Assembly: GCA_021775835.1 (NCBI GenBank)
Contig: JAJFHC010000281.1
Span: 1-23,812, forward strand
Direction: 5' to 3'
DNA: 23,812 nt
From: Hyphomicrobiales bacterium
GTDB lineage: Bacteria; Pseudomonadota; Alphaproteobacteria; Rhizobiales; JAJFHC01
In this document: positions 8,336 to 15,447 of the stretch, piece after piece
Layout of the letters: each line of letters begins with the position of its first letter
How positions within the stretch are numbered: the first letter of the stretch is position 1
The notes under the pieces: model-generated
Seen by the model: only the letters and a program-made list of their open reading frames with translations
What the model was told of the DNA's origin: nothing
The model's database searches: none
Position numbers and translations under genes: made by a program

Positions 8336-8851
8336 GTGTTGAAGTTTCTCATACCGATCATATTCATCGGCGTGCCGATTGCGGAGATCGCTGCCTTTAT
8401 CCAGGTTGGTGACGTGATCGGGCTTTGGCCGACCCTGCTGACCATCGTCCTCACCGCTCTGATTGGCACGGCGATTCTGCGCCGTCAGGGATTGGCTACT
8501 CTGGCCACGGCGCAGTCGACGCTGAATGAAGGACAATTGCCGCTGGAGTCGGTGGTGCACGCGGTTTTTCTGTTGATTGCAGGTGTTCTCCTGCTGACGC
8601 CCGGATTTTTGACCGATGCCGTTGGATTTGTCCTTCTCGTGCCAACCCTGCGCCTGGCGCTGGCTCACTGGGTGTTCGAGAAAGTTCGTAATTCCAAATC
8701 AGTTCATGTTCAGGGATTTACGCATAATACTCCACCGCACCACCCTTTTACCGGTGAAGGTGACGATGGGCCGATCATTGAGGGCGAAATCGTCGAAGAA
8801 ACGCCTCCACGAAACGATCGTGGCGCGCCGAATTCACCGTGGCGGCGTTAA
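8336..8851 (+). CDS. fxsA: FxsA family membrane protein
   Basis: 171 residues starting at GTG, preceded by a weak GGA about 9 nt upstream. The N-terminal 110 residues form several membrane segments (about 1-20, 27-48, 74-106) with family features VPIAEIAAFIQVG, LTALIGTAILRRQG and LLTPGFLTDAVGF. A charged cytoplasmic tail follows with an acidic IIEGEIVEE patch, also common in FxsA. In E. coli, overexpression of FxsA relieves F-plasmid-dependent exclusion of phage T7; its everyday role is unknown. An intrinsic terminator overlaps the stop codon, so the gene is probably monocistronic and separate from secB. Confidence 0.93.
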   Translation: MLKFLIPIIFIGVPIAEIAAFIQVGDVIGLWPTLLTIVLTALIGTAILRRQGLATLATAQSTLNEGQLPLESVVHAVFLLIAGVLLLTPGFLTDAVGFVLLVPTLRLALAHWVFEKVRNSKSVHVQGFTHNTPPHHPFTGEGDDGPIIEGEIVEETPPRNDRGAPNSPWRR

Positions 8852-8867
8852 CGCCGGTCACTTTTTT
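8839..8867 (+). terminator. Intrinsic terminator overlapping the fxsA stop codon
   Basis: A GC-rich stem from 8839 to 8861 centred on GGCGTTAACGCC, extended by GTGGC/GTCAC with a one-base bulge, then six T at 8862-8867. The fxsA stop TAA lies in the loop at 8849-8851. Confidence 0.75.
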
Positions 8868-9078
8868 GTTAGAAATGGCCGCGGGAACGACAATCGCGAA
8901 CGCCAATCCATTGAACATCTGACTGCGCGTGGCGTTTTGATGGGGTCTGTGCAGTCCGGCAACGATCTCATCCGTTTCACGGTATTGTCGGCGCGCGGGT
9001 TCCGTGATAGCCACTCAGCGAAGATTCACCTGATAGACGGAGTTTCTGAAGCTTCCGCCAAACCAGAAGGACGTCACG
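8852..9078. other. fxsA-secB intergenic region
   Basis: 227 nt. Apart from the fxsA terminator tail at its start and a weak inverted repeat (AACGCCA at 8899-8905 with TGGCGTT at 8930-8936, 24-nt loop), I see nothing definite. It should contain the secB promoter, but I cannot name convincing -35/-10 boxes. Confidence 0.4.
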
Positions 9079-9651
9079 ATGACAGACGACGACACTACAG
9101 AGCAGGACACACCGTCAACCAACGGAAACGGCAGCGACAATGGTGCAAGTGATGGTTCTGTGCCAGGAAATGGTAGCGGCACCGCTGTCAACGAAGGCGG
9201 TCCAGCCGCAGAGGCAGCACCGTCAATGCGGATCATGGCACAGTATCTGAAGGACCTTTCTTTTGAGAGTCCCGGTGCGCCGCAATCTCTCATGTCTTCG
9301 GACAACAGCCCGGCAATCGATATTTCCGTCAACGTAAATGCCCATGCCCTTTCTGAAACCGATTATGAAGTCGAGCTGGATCTTGAGGCAAAGGCCATGA
9401 ACGGGGAAACGCCCGTGTTTGTTGCCGAACTGCAGTACGCCGGTATATTCCGGCTTGAGAACATTCCCCAGGAAACCATGCATCCAGTGGTTCTGATCGA
9501 ATGCCCGCGCATGTTGTTTCCGTTTGCCCGGCACATTCTGGCAGATGCCACACGCAATGGTGGCTTCCCGCCGCTGATGATCGACCCGATCGACTTTGCG
9601 GGCATGTACAACCAGCGTGTGGGCCAGGAATCCGACGCGGGCACAGCCTGA
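9079..9651 (+). CDS. secB: SecB, export chaperone
   Basis: 190 residues. SecB holds precursor proteins unfolded in the cytosol and delivers them to SecA. The conserved core begins at about residue 50 with [16 protein letters not shown] and includes [21 protein letters not shown], and the [31 protein letters not shown] block. Preceding it is a 48-residue Gly/Asn/Ser/Asp-rich, probably disordered extension, longer than usual for SecB (commonly about 155-165 residues). ATG with AAGGA upstream. The stop is only 1 nt from the stop of convergent dnaQ. Confidence 0.96.
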   Translation: MTDDDTTEQDTPSTNGNGSDNGASDGSVPGNGSGTAVNEGGPAAEAAPSMRIMAQYLKDLSFESPGAPQSLMSSDNSPAIDISVNVNAHALSETDYEVELDLEAKAMNGETPVFVAELQYAGIFRLENIPQETMHPVVLIECPRMLFPFARHILADATRNGGFPPLMIDPIDFAGMYNQRVGQESDAGTA

Positions 9652-9652
9652 T

Positions 9653-10360
9653 CTATTGTATTTCTAGACCCTGATAGCGGTGCCACAGTGCACCGTCGCC
9701 GATATTGTCGATGAACTGTCGATGAGCGTCCAGTTCCGCGTTCGTCAGGCGAGGCGGCAATGGTGAAGGCCGTTGCTTCGTGACGACGGCTGTTGAAGAT
9801 TGGGCGCTTGTACGATCCGTAGACTGATCAACTAGTGTCAGATTTGGTTGCCTGCCGCCAATAAGTTCCAGGTACACTTCCGCCAACAATTCGGAGTCAA
9901 GCAAGGCGCCGTGTTTGGTTCGACCTGAATTGTCAACGCCATACCGTCGGCAAAGGGCATCGAGGCTGTTGGGTCCGGTGGGGTGTTTGCGCCGGGCGAT
10001 CAGCAACGTGTCGACTGCCTGTTCGTCGGGCAATCTCGTCCTGCCTGCCTGCTCCAGTTCGTGGTTCAGGAAGGTCATGTCGAATGACGCGTTGTGGATT
10101 ACAAGCGGTGCGTCACCAACGAATGCAAGAAAATCATCGGCGATATTGGAGAACACCGGTTTGTCGGAGAGAAACTGTTCCGACAGTCCATGGACTTCGA
10201 ATGCTCCCTGGGGCATGTCGCGCTGCGGGTTGATGTATTGATGGTAGGTCTCGCCCGAGGCAATGTGATTGATGAGTTCCACACAGCCGATTTCAACAAC
10301 GCGATGACCTTCGCTTGGTTTGAAACCGGTGGTTTCCGTATCAAGAACAATTTCGCGCAT
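9653..10360 (-). CDS. dnaQ: DnaQ, DNA polymerase III epsilon subunit (3'-5' proofreading exonuclease)
   Basis: 235 residues from ATG; a preceding in-frame TTG would add one residue. The DEDDh exonuclease is complete: Asp7 and Glu9 in LDTETTG, Asp94 in NASFDMTFLN, and His150/Asp155 in RTKHGALLDSELL. The C-terminal 60 residues (after about 175) are polar and end in GALWHRYQ, in the region that binds the polymerase alpha subunit in E. coli. It corrects replication errors. GGAG lies very close (3 nt) to the ATG. Last gene of the DUF299-maf-aroE-coaE-dnaQ operon, 24 nt after coaE. Confidence 0.96.
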   Translation of the reverse strand: MREIVLDTETTGFKPSEGHRVVEIGCVELINHIASGETYHQYINPQRDMPQGAFEVHGLSEQFLSDKPVFSNIADDFLAFVGDAPLVIHNASFDMTFLNHELEQAGRTRLPDEQAVDTLLIARRKHPTGPNSLDALCRRYGVDNSGRTKHGALLDSELLAEVYLELIGGRQPNLTLVDQSTDRTSAQSSTAVVTKQRPSPLPPRLTNAELDAHRQFIDNIGDGALWHRYQGLEIQ

Positions 10361-10384
10361 CAACTCCAGGATCTATCGTCGGGT

Positions 10385-10978
10385 TCAACTGTCGCTGCGT
10401 AACTGTGCCACGATTCGTGAAACCTGGGCAAAAGCATCTTCAAGGCTCACGCTAGTATCCACAACGAAATCGGCGCGTTCGCGTTTTTTGCTGTCCGGCA
10501 TCTGTTTCTCGAGAATGGCCTCGAATTTCGATGGTGTCATGCCAGGCCGCGCCAGAACCCGGGTACGTTGGACAGATGCCGGAGCAGACACAACGATGAT
10601 CTTGTGGACCCGCCCCTCACCGCCGGACTCAAACAGGAGCGGAATATCCAGGACGACCATTTCCCGTCCGGCATCGCGTGCCTTCGCCAAGAAATCTTTT
10701 TCGCGTTCACGGACCAAGGGATGAACAATACCTTCGAGAATACCGATTGCGTCTCTGTCACCGAGTACAAGCATGGCAAGTTTCTGTCGATCGACCGCGG
10801 CCTCATGGACGGCTTCGGGAAAGTGTTCTGCAATCGGGCCAACGGCTTCACCGCCAGCCTCGTAAAGTTCATGGACGACGGCATCGGCGTCGAAAACCGG
10901 TATGTCGAGACGGCGGAACATTGCCGCGGTCTCGCTTTTGCCCATACCAATAGAACCTGTGAGGCCGATGATCAGCAT
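10385..10978 (-). CDS. coaE: CoaE, dephospho-CoA kinase
   Basis: 197 residues. It phosphorylates dephospho-CoA at the ribose 3'-OH, the last step of coenzyme A synthesis. The P-loop is GSIGMGKS at 8-15, the DAD motif follows at 30-32, and LDIPLLFESGG is the conserved lid-region motif. I chose the ATG at 10978 because the frame extends upstream into aroE without homology to the family; this start overlaps the aroE stop by 1 nt (TGATG), fitting translational coupling. Between aroE and dnaQ in the operon. Confidence 0.96.
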   Translation of the reverse strand: MLIIGLTGSIGMGKSETAAMFRRLDIPVFDADAVVHELYEAGGEAVGPIAEHFPEAVHEAAVDRQKLAMLVLGDRDAIGILEGIVHPLVREREKDFLAKARDAGREMVVLDIPLLFESGGEGRVHKIIVVSAPASVQRTRVLARPGMTPSKFEAILEKQMPDSKKRERADFVVDTSVSLEDAFAQVSRIVAQLRSDS

Positions 10979-11814
10979 CAGGACTTTTCTATGTCCCTGA
11001 TGAGCAAGGTGCGCAGGCTGGATGTTACGTCCGGTCTTACGCCGAACCACTTTTCAAAGCCTGGAACCGCCTGGTGCAACAACATGCCCAAACCGTCGAC
11101 GGTTGGCAGCCCGCGTTTGCCGGCGGCCAAAAGCAATTTGGTCCGAAGGGGGGTGTAGACAATGTCTGTAACAATCGCATCATCCGGCAGCAAATCGGAA
11201 TCAATAATCAAGTTCGGCATGCCAACCATGCCAAGAGATGTCGTGTTCACCAGAAGGTGTGTGTTGGGCAGGAGACTATCGACCGCATCCCATGGCGCGA
11301 TGCGGGCGTCCGGGCACAAGTCGGCGGCGAGCAAGCGGGCTCTTTCAATGTTTCTGTTGACGATGCGAATTTCGGGCACACCGGCATCGAGCAATGCGTA
11401 AATGATTGCGCGGGCCGCACCGCCTGCACCGAGAATTGTCGCAGGCCCGCCGGATGGCGACCATTGCGGACAGCCTTCCTTCAGGTTTGCAAGAAAGCCG
11501 TAGCCATCAGTGTTGGTGGCGGCAAGTTGTCCATTGTCGATGTAAATTGTGTTGACGGCTTTCAAGGTTCGGGCCACCGGGTCAGTTTTTTCGATCAGGC
11601 GGAACACAGATTCCTTATGGGGAATCGTGACGTTGGCGCCAGCAAGTTCCCCGCTTGAGACGCGCTCAAGGAACATTCCGAGGTTGCCGGGTTCGACCGG
11701 TAAACGCTCATAGATGCCATCGATGTCATATTGGTCCAGCCAGTGGCCGTGTATCAGGGGAGACCTGGAATGCGATATGGGCCATCCGATCACGCAGACC
11801 TTTGTTCCGGTCAT
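10978..11814 (-). CDS. aroE: AroE, shikimate dehydrogenase (NADP+)
   Basis: 278 residues of normal length. It reduces 3-dehydroshikimate to shikimate in aromatic amino acid synthesis. Substrate-binding SHSRSP at 14-19; NVTIPHKE includes catalytic Lys67; NTDGYGF includes Asp103; dinucleotide-binding GAGGAARA is at 129-136, followed by VNRN at 152-155, near the NRT motif that favours NADP(H); DGLGMLLHQA near the end completes the fold. The ATG overlaps the maf stop by 4 nt and the stop overlaps the coaE start by 1 nt. Confidence 0.96.
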   Translation of the reverse strand: MTGTKVCVIGWPISHSRSPLIHGHWLDQYDIDGIYERLPVEPGNLGMFLERVSSGELAGANVTIPHKESVFRLIEKTDPVARTLKAVNTIYIDNGQLAATNTDGYGFLANLKEGCPQWSPSGGPATILGAGGAARAIIYALLDAGVPEIRIVNRNIERARLLAADLCPDARIAPWDAVDSLLPNTHLLVNTTSLGMVGMPNLIIDSDLLPDDAIVTDIVYTPLRTKLLLAAGKRGLPTVDGLGMLLHQAVPGFEKWFGVRPDVTSSLRTLLIRDIEKS

Positions 11815-12434
11815 GAAATAATCACCTGATTTTCCCGTAAAAATGCCAAAAGCGGGATCAGGGGGAGACCAAGGACTGAAAAGAAGTCTCCTTCTATCTT
11901 CTCAAACAGATGAGAGCCTGTACCCTCAAGTTTGTAGGCGCCGACACTTGAGAGGAGATCGGATTCGTTTTCTACGATGTATCGTCCAAGGAACTCATTG
12001 GAAAAGTCGCGCATGGTCAAACTAACCTGGGCGTCATGATACCAGACCACGGATTTTTCCTGGGCACATGCAACGGCTGTATGAAGTGTATGTGTCCTGC
12101 CTTTCAGTGATAGCAAATGGTCACGGGCTTCATCGATGTCACGGGGTTTGTCGTATAGCCGACCGTCACAAAAAAGCACCTGATCGGCACCGATAACGAG
12201 TGCGTCAGGATGAATGCCGGACACGTCGTCGGCTTTGGTCTGGGCGAGAACTACGGCGATGTCGGACGGGGTGATCTCCTGATTGTCGCGATGCAGAGTC
12301 TCCTTGATGACATCTTCATCGACATTGGACGGGACGATGTCGAAAGTCAGCCCAGCTGAAGTCAACATGCTGGCCCGGACCTTGCTGGCCGATGCGAGGA
12401 TGAGTTGCGAATGCTGGTTCTGGAGGGCGTTCAT
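11811..12434 (-). CDS. maf: Maf family nucleotide pyrophosphatase
   Basis: 207 residues. Maf proteins hydrolyse non-canonical or modified NTPs (house-cleaning) in the cytosol. The N-terminal LILASASKVRASML motif (11-24), the GADQV motif at 82-86 with the catalytic Asp, the YDKPRD segment, and FEKIEGDFFSVLGLPLIPLL near the C-terminus are all present. The usual SPRR start motif reads SKVR here, so one arginine is replaced. Which nucleotides are cleaved cannot be told from sequence. Four-nt ATGA overlaps on both sides, with the DUF299 gene before and aroE after. Confidence 0.93.
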   Translation of the reverse strand: MNALQNQHSQLILASASKVRASMLTSAGLTFDIVPSNVDEDVIKETLHRDNQEITPSDIAVVLAQTKADDVSGIHPDALVIGADQVLFCDGRLYDKPRDIDEARDHLLSLKGRTHTLHTAVACAQEKSVVWYHDAQVSLTMRDFSNEFLGRYIVENESDLLSSVGAYKLEGTGSHLFEKIEGDFFSVLGLPLIPLLAFLRENQVIIS

Positions 12435-13267
12435 GCCAGGGAATGCAACTGATGATAAAGGTTGAGGACAGAGGCAGCGGTTTCTTCAATCGACTTGCGC
12501 GTCACATCGATGACCGGCCAGCCGTGTTTCTGGCAGGTCGTCCGCGCATACTTGAGCTCTTCGGCAACAATCTTCTTGTCGATGTAGTCGGTTTCCTCGC
12601 GCTCATTTAAGGACAAAAGTCGGTTGCGTCGGATCTGCACAATACGGTCGGTTGTCGCGACCAGCCCAACAACAAGGGAGTTACTGGCTTTTATGATCTG
12701 TTGGGGTAACGCCACGCCGAGAACCAGCGGTATGTTGGCCGTCTTTATGCCACGATTTGCCAGATATATGCTGGTCGGCGTCTTTGAAGTTCTGCTGATG
12801 CCCACCAGGATGACGTCAGCGTCTTCGAGATCATGGGCAAGTTGACCATCGTCGTGCATCATTGTGTAGTTGAGAGCATCTATTCGTTTGAAGTATTCCG
12901 CATTCAACGCATGCTGGCCTCCAACCTGGGAGGTGGACTTGGCGTTGAGATAAGTCCCCAATGAAGCCATCACCGGATCGAGAACCGAAACACACGGTAC
13001 GACCATCTGGCGGCAGCGGTCTTCCAATTCGTTGCGGATTCCGGCGTTGACCAGTGTAAACAAGACGATTCCGGGATTGGCTTCGATTTCCTCAATCACA
13101 TGGTCCAGTTGCTTTTTATTTCGCACCAGGACGTGGCTGTGTTCGACCGGCTGGAAGTCGACAAATTGTACGGTTGCCGCTTTCGCGACCGCGTTAAGAG
13201 TCTCACCGGTGGAGTCGGAGACTAGGTGAATATGAAAGAACTTTTTTGAGGCAGAATTGTCCGGCAT
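12431..13267 (-). CDS. DUF299 bifunctional kinase/pyrophosphorylase (PEP synthase or PPDK regulatory protein)
   Basis: 278 residues. The family phosphorylates and dephosphorylates a threonine on phosphoenolpyruvate synthase (PpsR) or pyruvate phosphate dikinase (PDRP), switching pyruvate-PEP conversion off and on. N-terminal FHIHLVSDSTGETL is diagnostic and the P-loop-like GISRTSKTPTS occupies 156-166. The target enzyme is not in this window, so the exact substrate is undecided. An AGG site precedes the ATG. First gene of the leftward operon maf-aroE-coaE-dnaQ, and it borders the proposed origin, the position held by its relatives next to hemE in Caulobacter and Rickettsia. Confidence 0.93.
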   Translation of the reverse strand: MPDNSASKKFFHIHLVSDSTGETLNAVAKAATVQFVDFQPVEHSHVLVRNKKQLDHVIEEIEANPGIVLFTLVNAGIRNELEDRCRQMVVPCVSVLDPVMASLGTYLNAKSTSQVGGQHALNAEYFKRIDALNYTMMHDDGQLAHDLEDADVILVGISRTSKTPTSIYLANRGIKTANIPLVLGVALPQQIIKASNSLVVGLVATTDRIVQIRRNRLLSLNEREETDYIDKKIVAEELKYARTTCQKHGWPVIDVTRKSIEETAASVLNLYHQLHSLA

Positions 13268-13291
13268 AAGTGCCTATGAGGTGTGGATTGA

Positions 13292-13300
13292 TGTGGATAA
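13292..13300 (-). promoter_or_regulatory. DnaA box (exact consensus)
   Basis: TGTGGATAA, the complement of TTATCCACA. A related TGTGGATTG lies directly upstream at 13282-13290. Confidence 0.75.
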
Positions 13301-13370
13301 CATGGGTGAGTGGCGGGACCGTGAACTTAGATGTTCAGATACCGGCGATGTTATCCAAGATGACGTGGCC

Positions 13371-13379
13371 TGTGGAATA
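13371..13379 (-). promoter_or_regulatory. DnaA box, one mismatch
   Basis: TGTGGAATA, complement TATTCCACA, differing from TTWTNCACA at position 2 only. Confidence 0.5.
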
Positions 13380-13402
13380 ATTTTTGCGTCTGGTGTGATG
13401 AT

Positions 13403-13411
13403 TGTGGATTA
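13403..13411 (-). promoter_or_regulatory. DnaA box, one mismatch
   Basis: TGTGGATTA, complement TAATCCACA, differing from TTWTNCACA at position 2 only. Confidence 0.55.
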
Positions 13412-13439
13412 TGTTTTTCATGCGGGAGTTTTTCAAGAC

Positions 13440-13448
13440 TTTTGCACA
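13440..13448 (+). promoter_or_regulatory. DnaA box (fits TTWTNCACA)
   Basis: TTTTGCACA matches the relaxed consensus at every position and adjoins the AT-rich block. Confidence 0.6.
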
Positions 13449-13494
13449 CTTTCACAACATTCATTTGTCTTTTAACATATTGATTCATATGAGT

Positions 13495-13509
13495 TTAAAC
13501 AGTTGTTAG
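13495..13509. promoter_or_regulatory. CtrA-like site in oriC
   Basis: TTAA-N7-TTAG, seven of the eight defined positions of the CtrA consensus TTAA-N7-TTAA, at the edge of the AT-rich block. CtrA represses initiation by binding such sites in the Caulobacter origin; whether this organism uses it that way is unknown. Confidence 0.4.
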
Positions 13510-13589
13510 CCGTGGAAAAAATGGACAGCAGCCTCGCTGATCCGGATATGACAAGTGCGTCATGAATTGGGAAAAACATTGAATTCCCG

Positions 13590-13598
13590 ATATCCACA
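13590..13598 (+). promoter_or_regulatory. DnaA box, one mismatch
   Basis: ATATCCACA, differing from TTWTNCACA at position 1 only, on the hemE side of the region. Confidence 0.5.
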
Positions 13599-13625
13599 GT
13601 CCAACAACAACAACAAAAAGAGTCT

Positions 13626-13640
13626 TTAGTATTTTGTTAA
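13626..13640. promoter_or_regulatory. CtrA-like site before hemE
   Basis: TTAG-N7-TTAA, again seven of eight positions of the CtrA consensus, ending 4 nt before the hemE Shine-Dalgarno sequence. It is the approximate mirror of the motif at 13495-13509. Confidence 0.4.
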
Positions 13641-13644
13641 GAAT

Positions 13645-13650
13645 AAGGAG
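13645..13650 (+). promoter_or_regulatory. Strong ribosome-binding site of hemE
   Basis: AAGGAG with a 5-nt spacer to the GTG at 13656. It decides that start over the in-frame ATG at 13677. Confidence 0.8.
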
Positions 13651-13655
13651 AAAGT

Positions 13656-14729
13656 GTGGAACAGCGTGATCAGGGCATGACGGCCGGTTCAGACAGGGCA
13701 GGCAATGGTTCCTTCTTGAAGGTTCTGGCAGGGAATTCACCTTCGGTACCCCCGATCTGGATGATGCGTCAGGCAGGCCGGTATCTGCCGGAGTATCGCA
13801 AGGTACGGGCAAACGCCGGATCTTTTCTCGATCTTTGTTATTCGCCTGAGCTTGCCAGCGAAGTGACGCTTCAACCAATACGTCGTTACGGCTTCGATGC
13901 TGCCATCGTATTTGCCGACATTCTGCTGGTACCTGATGGTTTAGGACAGTCCGTCACGTTTGTGGAAGGGGAAGGGCCTGTTCTTGACGCCATCAAGGAC
14001 AGTGAGGATTTTTCCAAGTTGAACATGTCCGGGCTCCATACGTGTCTTGCACCTGTCTACGAGACGATTGCGCGTACCAGGGCTGCCCTGCCGCGAGATG
14101 TTGCACTGATCGGGTTCTGTGGCGCTCCCTGGACCGTTGCAACGTACATGGTTGGCAGTCGGGGTTCGCCGGATCAGAAGATTACCAGATTGGCCGCTTA
14201 TGAGAGATCTTCGTGGTTTTTGGGATTGAGCGATCTGCTGGTGGAGTCTTCGGCCGAGTATCTGTGTGCCCAGGTTGATGCGGGTGCCGATGCATTGCAG
14301 ATTTTTGATACTTGGGCTGGCAATCTGCCAAAGGCCGAATTTGATCGGTGGTGCGTGGCGCCGACGGCAAAACTTGTCTCGCTCGTTCGGGAAAAACACC
14401 CTGATGTGCCGATCTTGGGTTTCCCAAAGGGATGTGGGTCCTCGTATCCGGGTTTCGTCGAGGCAACCGGAGTGTCAGGTGTGAGTCTTGACAGTGCGGT
14501 CGATATGGCCTGGGCGGCGACGGCGTTTGATGCTGGGACGGTTCTTCAAGGGAATCTTGATCCTTTGGCGGTGGTTGGCGGTGGAACTTCGCTTGACGAT
14601 GCGGTCGACAACATCCTGCAGGCCATGTCGGGGAAACGGTTTGTGTTCAATCTGGGTCACGGTTTAATTCCTGAAACACCACCTGAAAATGTGGCCCGTG
14701 TGATTGCGAGGGTTCGAGGGAGCGGGTAG
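13656..14729 (+). CDS. hemE: HemE, uroporphyrinogen decarboxylase
   Basis: 357 residues. It removes four acetate carboxyls from uroporphyrinogen III to give coproporphyrinogen III, in cytosolic haem synthesis. RQAGRYLPEYR at 38-48 binds the substrate carboxylates, and VFADIL at 85-90 contains the essential Asp88. FCGAPWTVATYMV and FNLGHGLIPETPPENV near the C-terminus are family signatures. GTG start set by a strong AAGGAG. It is the first rightward gene after the origin, so any promoter for it must lie inside the oriC region. hemJ follows after 4 nt. Confidence 0.97.
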   Translation: MEQRDQGMTAGSDRAGNGSFLKVLAGNSPSVPPIWMMRQAGRYLPEYRKVRANAGSFLDLCYSPELASEVTLQPIRRYGFDAAIVFADILLVPDGLGQSVTFVEGEGPVLDAIKDSEDFSKLNMSGLHTCLAPVYETIARTRAALPRDVALIGFCGAPWTVATYMVGSRGSPDQKITRLAAYERSSWFLGLSDLLVESSAEYLCAQVDAGADALQIFDTWAGNLPKAEFDRWCVAPTAKLVSLVREKHPDVPILGFPKGCGSSYPGFVEATGVSGVSLDSAVDMAWAATAFDAGTVLQGNLDPLAVVGGGTSLDDAVDNILQAMSGKRFVFNLGHGLIPETPPENVARVIARVRGSG

Positions 14730-14733
14730 TTGA

Positions 14734-15183
14734 ATGGAAAACCTGGTCGGTGAATTCTACCTTTGGCTGAAGGCGTTTCATATCATCGCCGTCATCTCCT
14801 GGATGGCCGGTCTGCTCTATCTGCCACGTCTGTTTGTCTATCACTGCGAGGCGGAACCGGGTTCTGTCCAGTCGGAGACATTCAAGGTCATGGAACGCCG
14901 CCTGATGAATGCAATCATGACGCCGGCCATGATCGTGTCCTGGGTTCTCGGTTCGGTCATGGCGTTTGGTGGTGGTGGTGTGGAATGGAGTCCACTCAAC
15001 TGGTTTCACTTCAAGCTGGGTCTGGTGGTTATTCTAACAGGCTTCCACTGGCTCCTCGGCCGTCACGTCCACAGCTTTTCAGTTGACCGGAATCAGATCA
15101 CGAGCCGAACATTCCGTATACTGAATGAAGTACCTACGGTGATTATGATTGCGGTGGTCATACTGGTGGTGGTAAAGCCGTGA
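14734..15183 (+). CDS. hemJ: HemJ, protoporphyrinogen IX oxidase
   Basis: 149 residues with about four transmembrane helices (about 8-32, 58-78, 92-110, 132-148). HemJ oxidises protoporphyrinogen IX to protoporphyrin IX and itself binds haem; it replaces HemG/HemY in many alphaproteobacteria. KAFHIIAVISWMAGLLYLPRLFVYH is the family N-terminus, with His16 the expected haem ligand, and the basic segment SRTFRILNEVPT near the end fits the conserved Arg-containing motif. It starts 4 nt after hemE and shares its pathway, so the two are cotranscribed. Confidence 0.95.
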   Translation: MENLVGEFYLWLKAFHIIAVISWMAGLLYLPRLFVYHCEAEPGSVQSETFKVMERRLMNAIMTPAMIVSWVLGSVMAFGGGGVEWSPLNWFHFKLGLVVILTGFHWLLGRHVHSFSVDRNQITSRTFRILNEVPTVIMIAVVILVVVKP

Positions 15184-15447
15184 GAATGGTTGATTCGGCT
15201 CCGAGATAACTAAGCTGTTTTCTTATGGTTTTGAGTCTGCTATATTACATGGTCTCTTAAATCTTGAGACTGTTCACCAAAAAATGTGCATGCGGCGGTG
15301 TTCTCCGTTCGTAACAGGCCTGAGGGTCATGCCAGCACTTTTCTAATTTCAATCGGTATAAGTGATCTTAGGGTTGTTCCCTCATGATCTCGCCGCATTA
15401 TTCCGCCCTTATAGGGCTCTCTCCCCTCCTCTCCGGATCAACTCGAC
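15184..15447 (+). promoter_or_regulatory. hemJ-rho intergenic region / rho leader
   Basis: 264 nt that probably hold the rho promoter and a long 5' leader. Small hairpins occur at 15317-15333 (GGC-TGA/TCA-GCC around GGG), 15370-15382 (AGGG/CCCT) and 15405-15417 (GCCCT-TAT-AGGGC). Directly after, 15418-15434 is a C-rich, G-poor pyrimidine tract, the kind of single strand Rho binds. A TATATT at 15241-15246 with a GANTC site just upstream (15233-15237) could be a -10 box, but no good -35 accompanies it. No clear Shine-Dalgarno precedes the rho ATG. Confidence 0.45.

Larger units (their letters stand above)
13268..13655. other. oriC: Probable chromosomal replication origin (oriC)
   Basis: A 388-nt gene-free stretch between the divergent DUF299 gene and hemE. 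It contains several 9-mers matching or close to the DnaA box (listed separately), a weaker copy TGTGGATTG at 13282-13290, an AT-rich block at about 13450-13505 that could be the unwinding element, a GANTC methylation site (13482-13486), and two CtrA-like motifs. The flanking genes match the oriC neighbourhood of Caulobacter and Rickettsia (hemE on one side, the RP001/DUF299 gene on the other), and transcription on both sides points away. parS and parAB lie within 10 kb. Function is inferred, not proven. Confidence 0.85.

Noticed and set aside
13257..13475. 72-codon plus-strand frame within the origin region
   Set aside because: Begins inside the DUF299 gene on the other strand, lacks family resemblance, and its codons overlie the DnaA boxes.
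15334..15362. Sigma-70 promoter with TATAAG at 15357-15362 before rho
   Set aside because: The hexamer 17 bp upstream (AGCACT) has no resemblance to TTGACA, so I could not support it.
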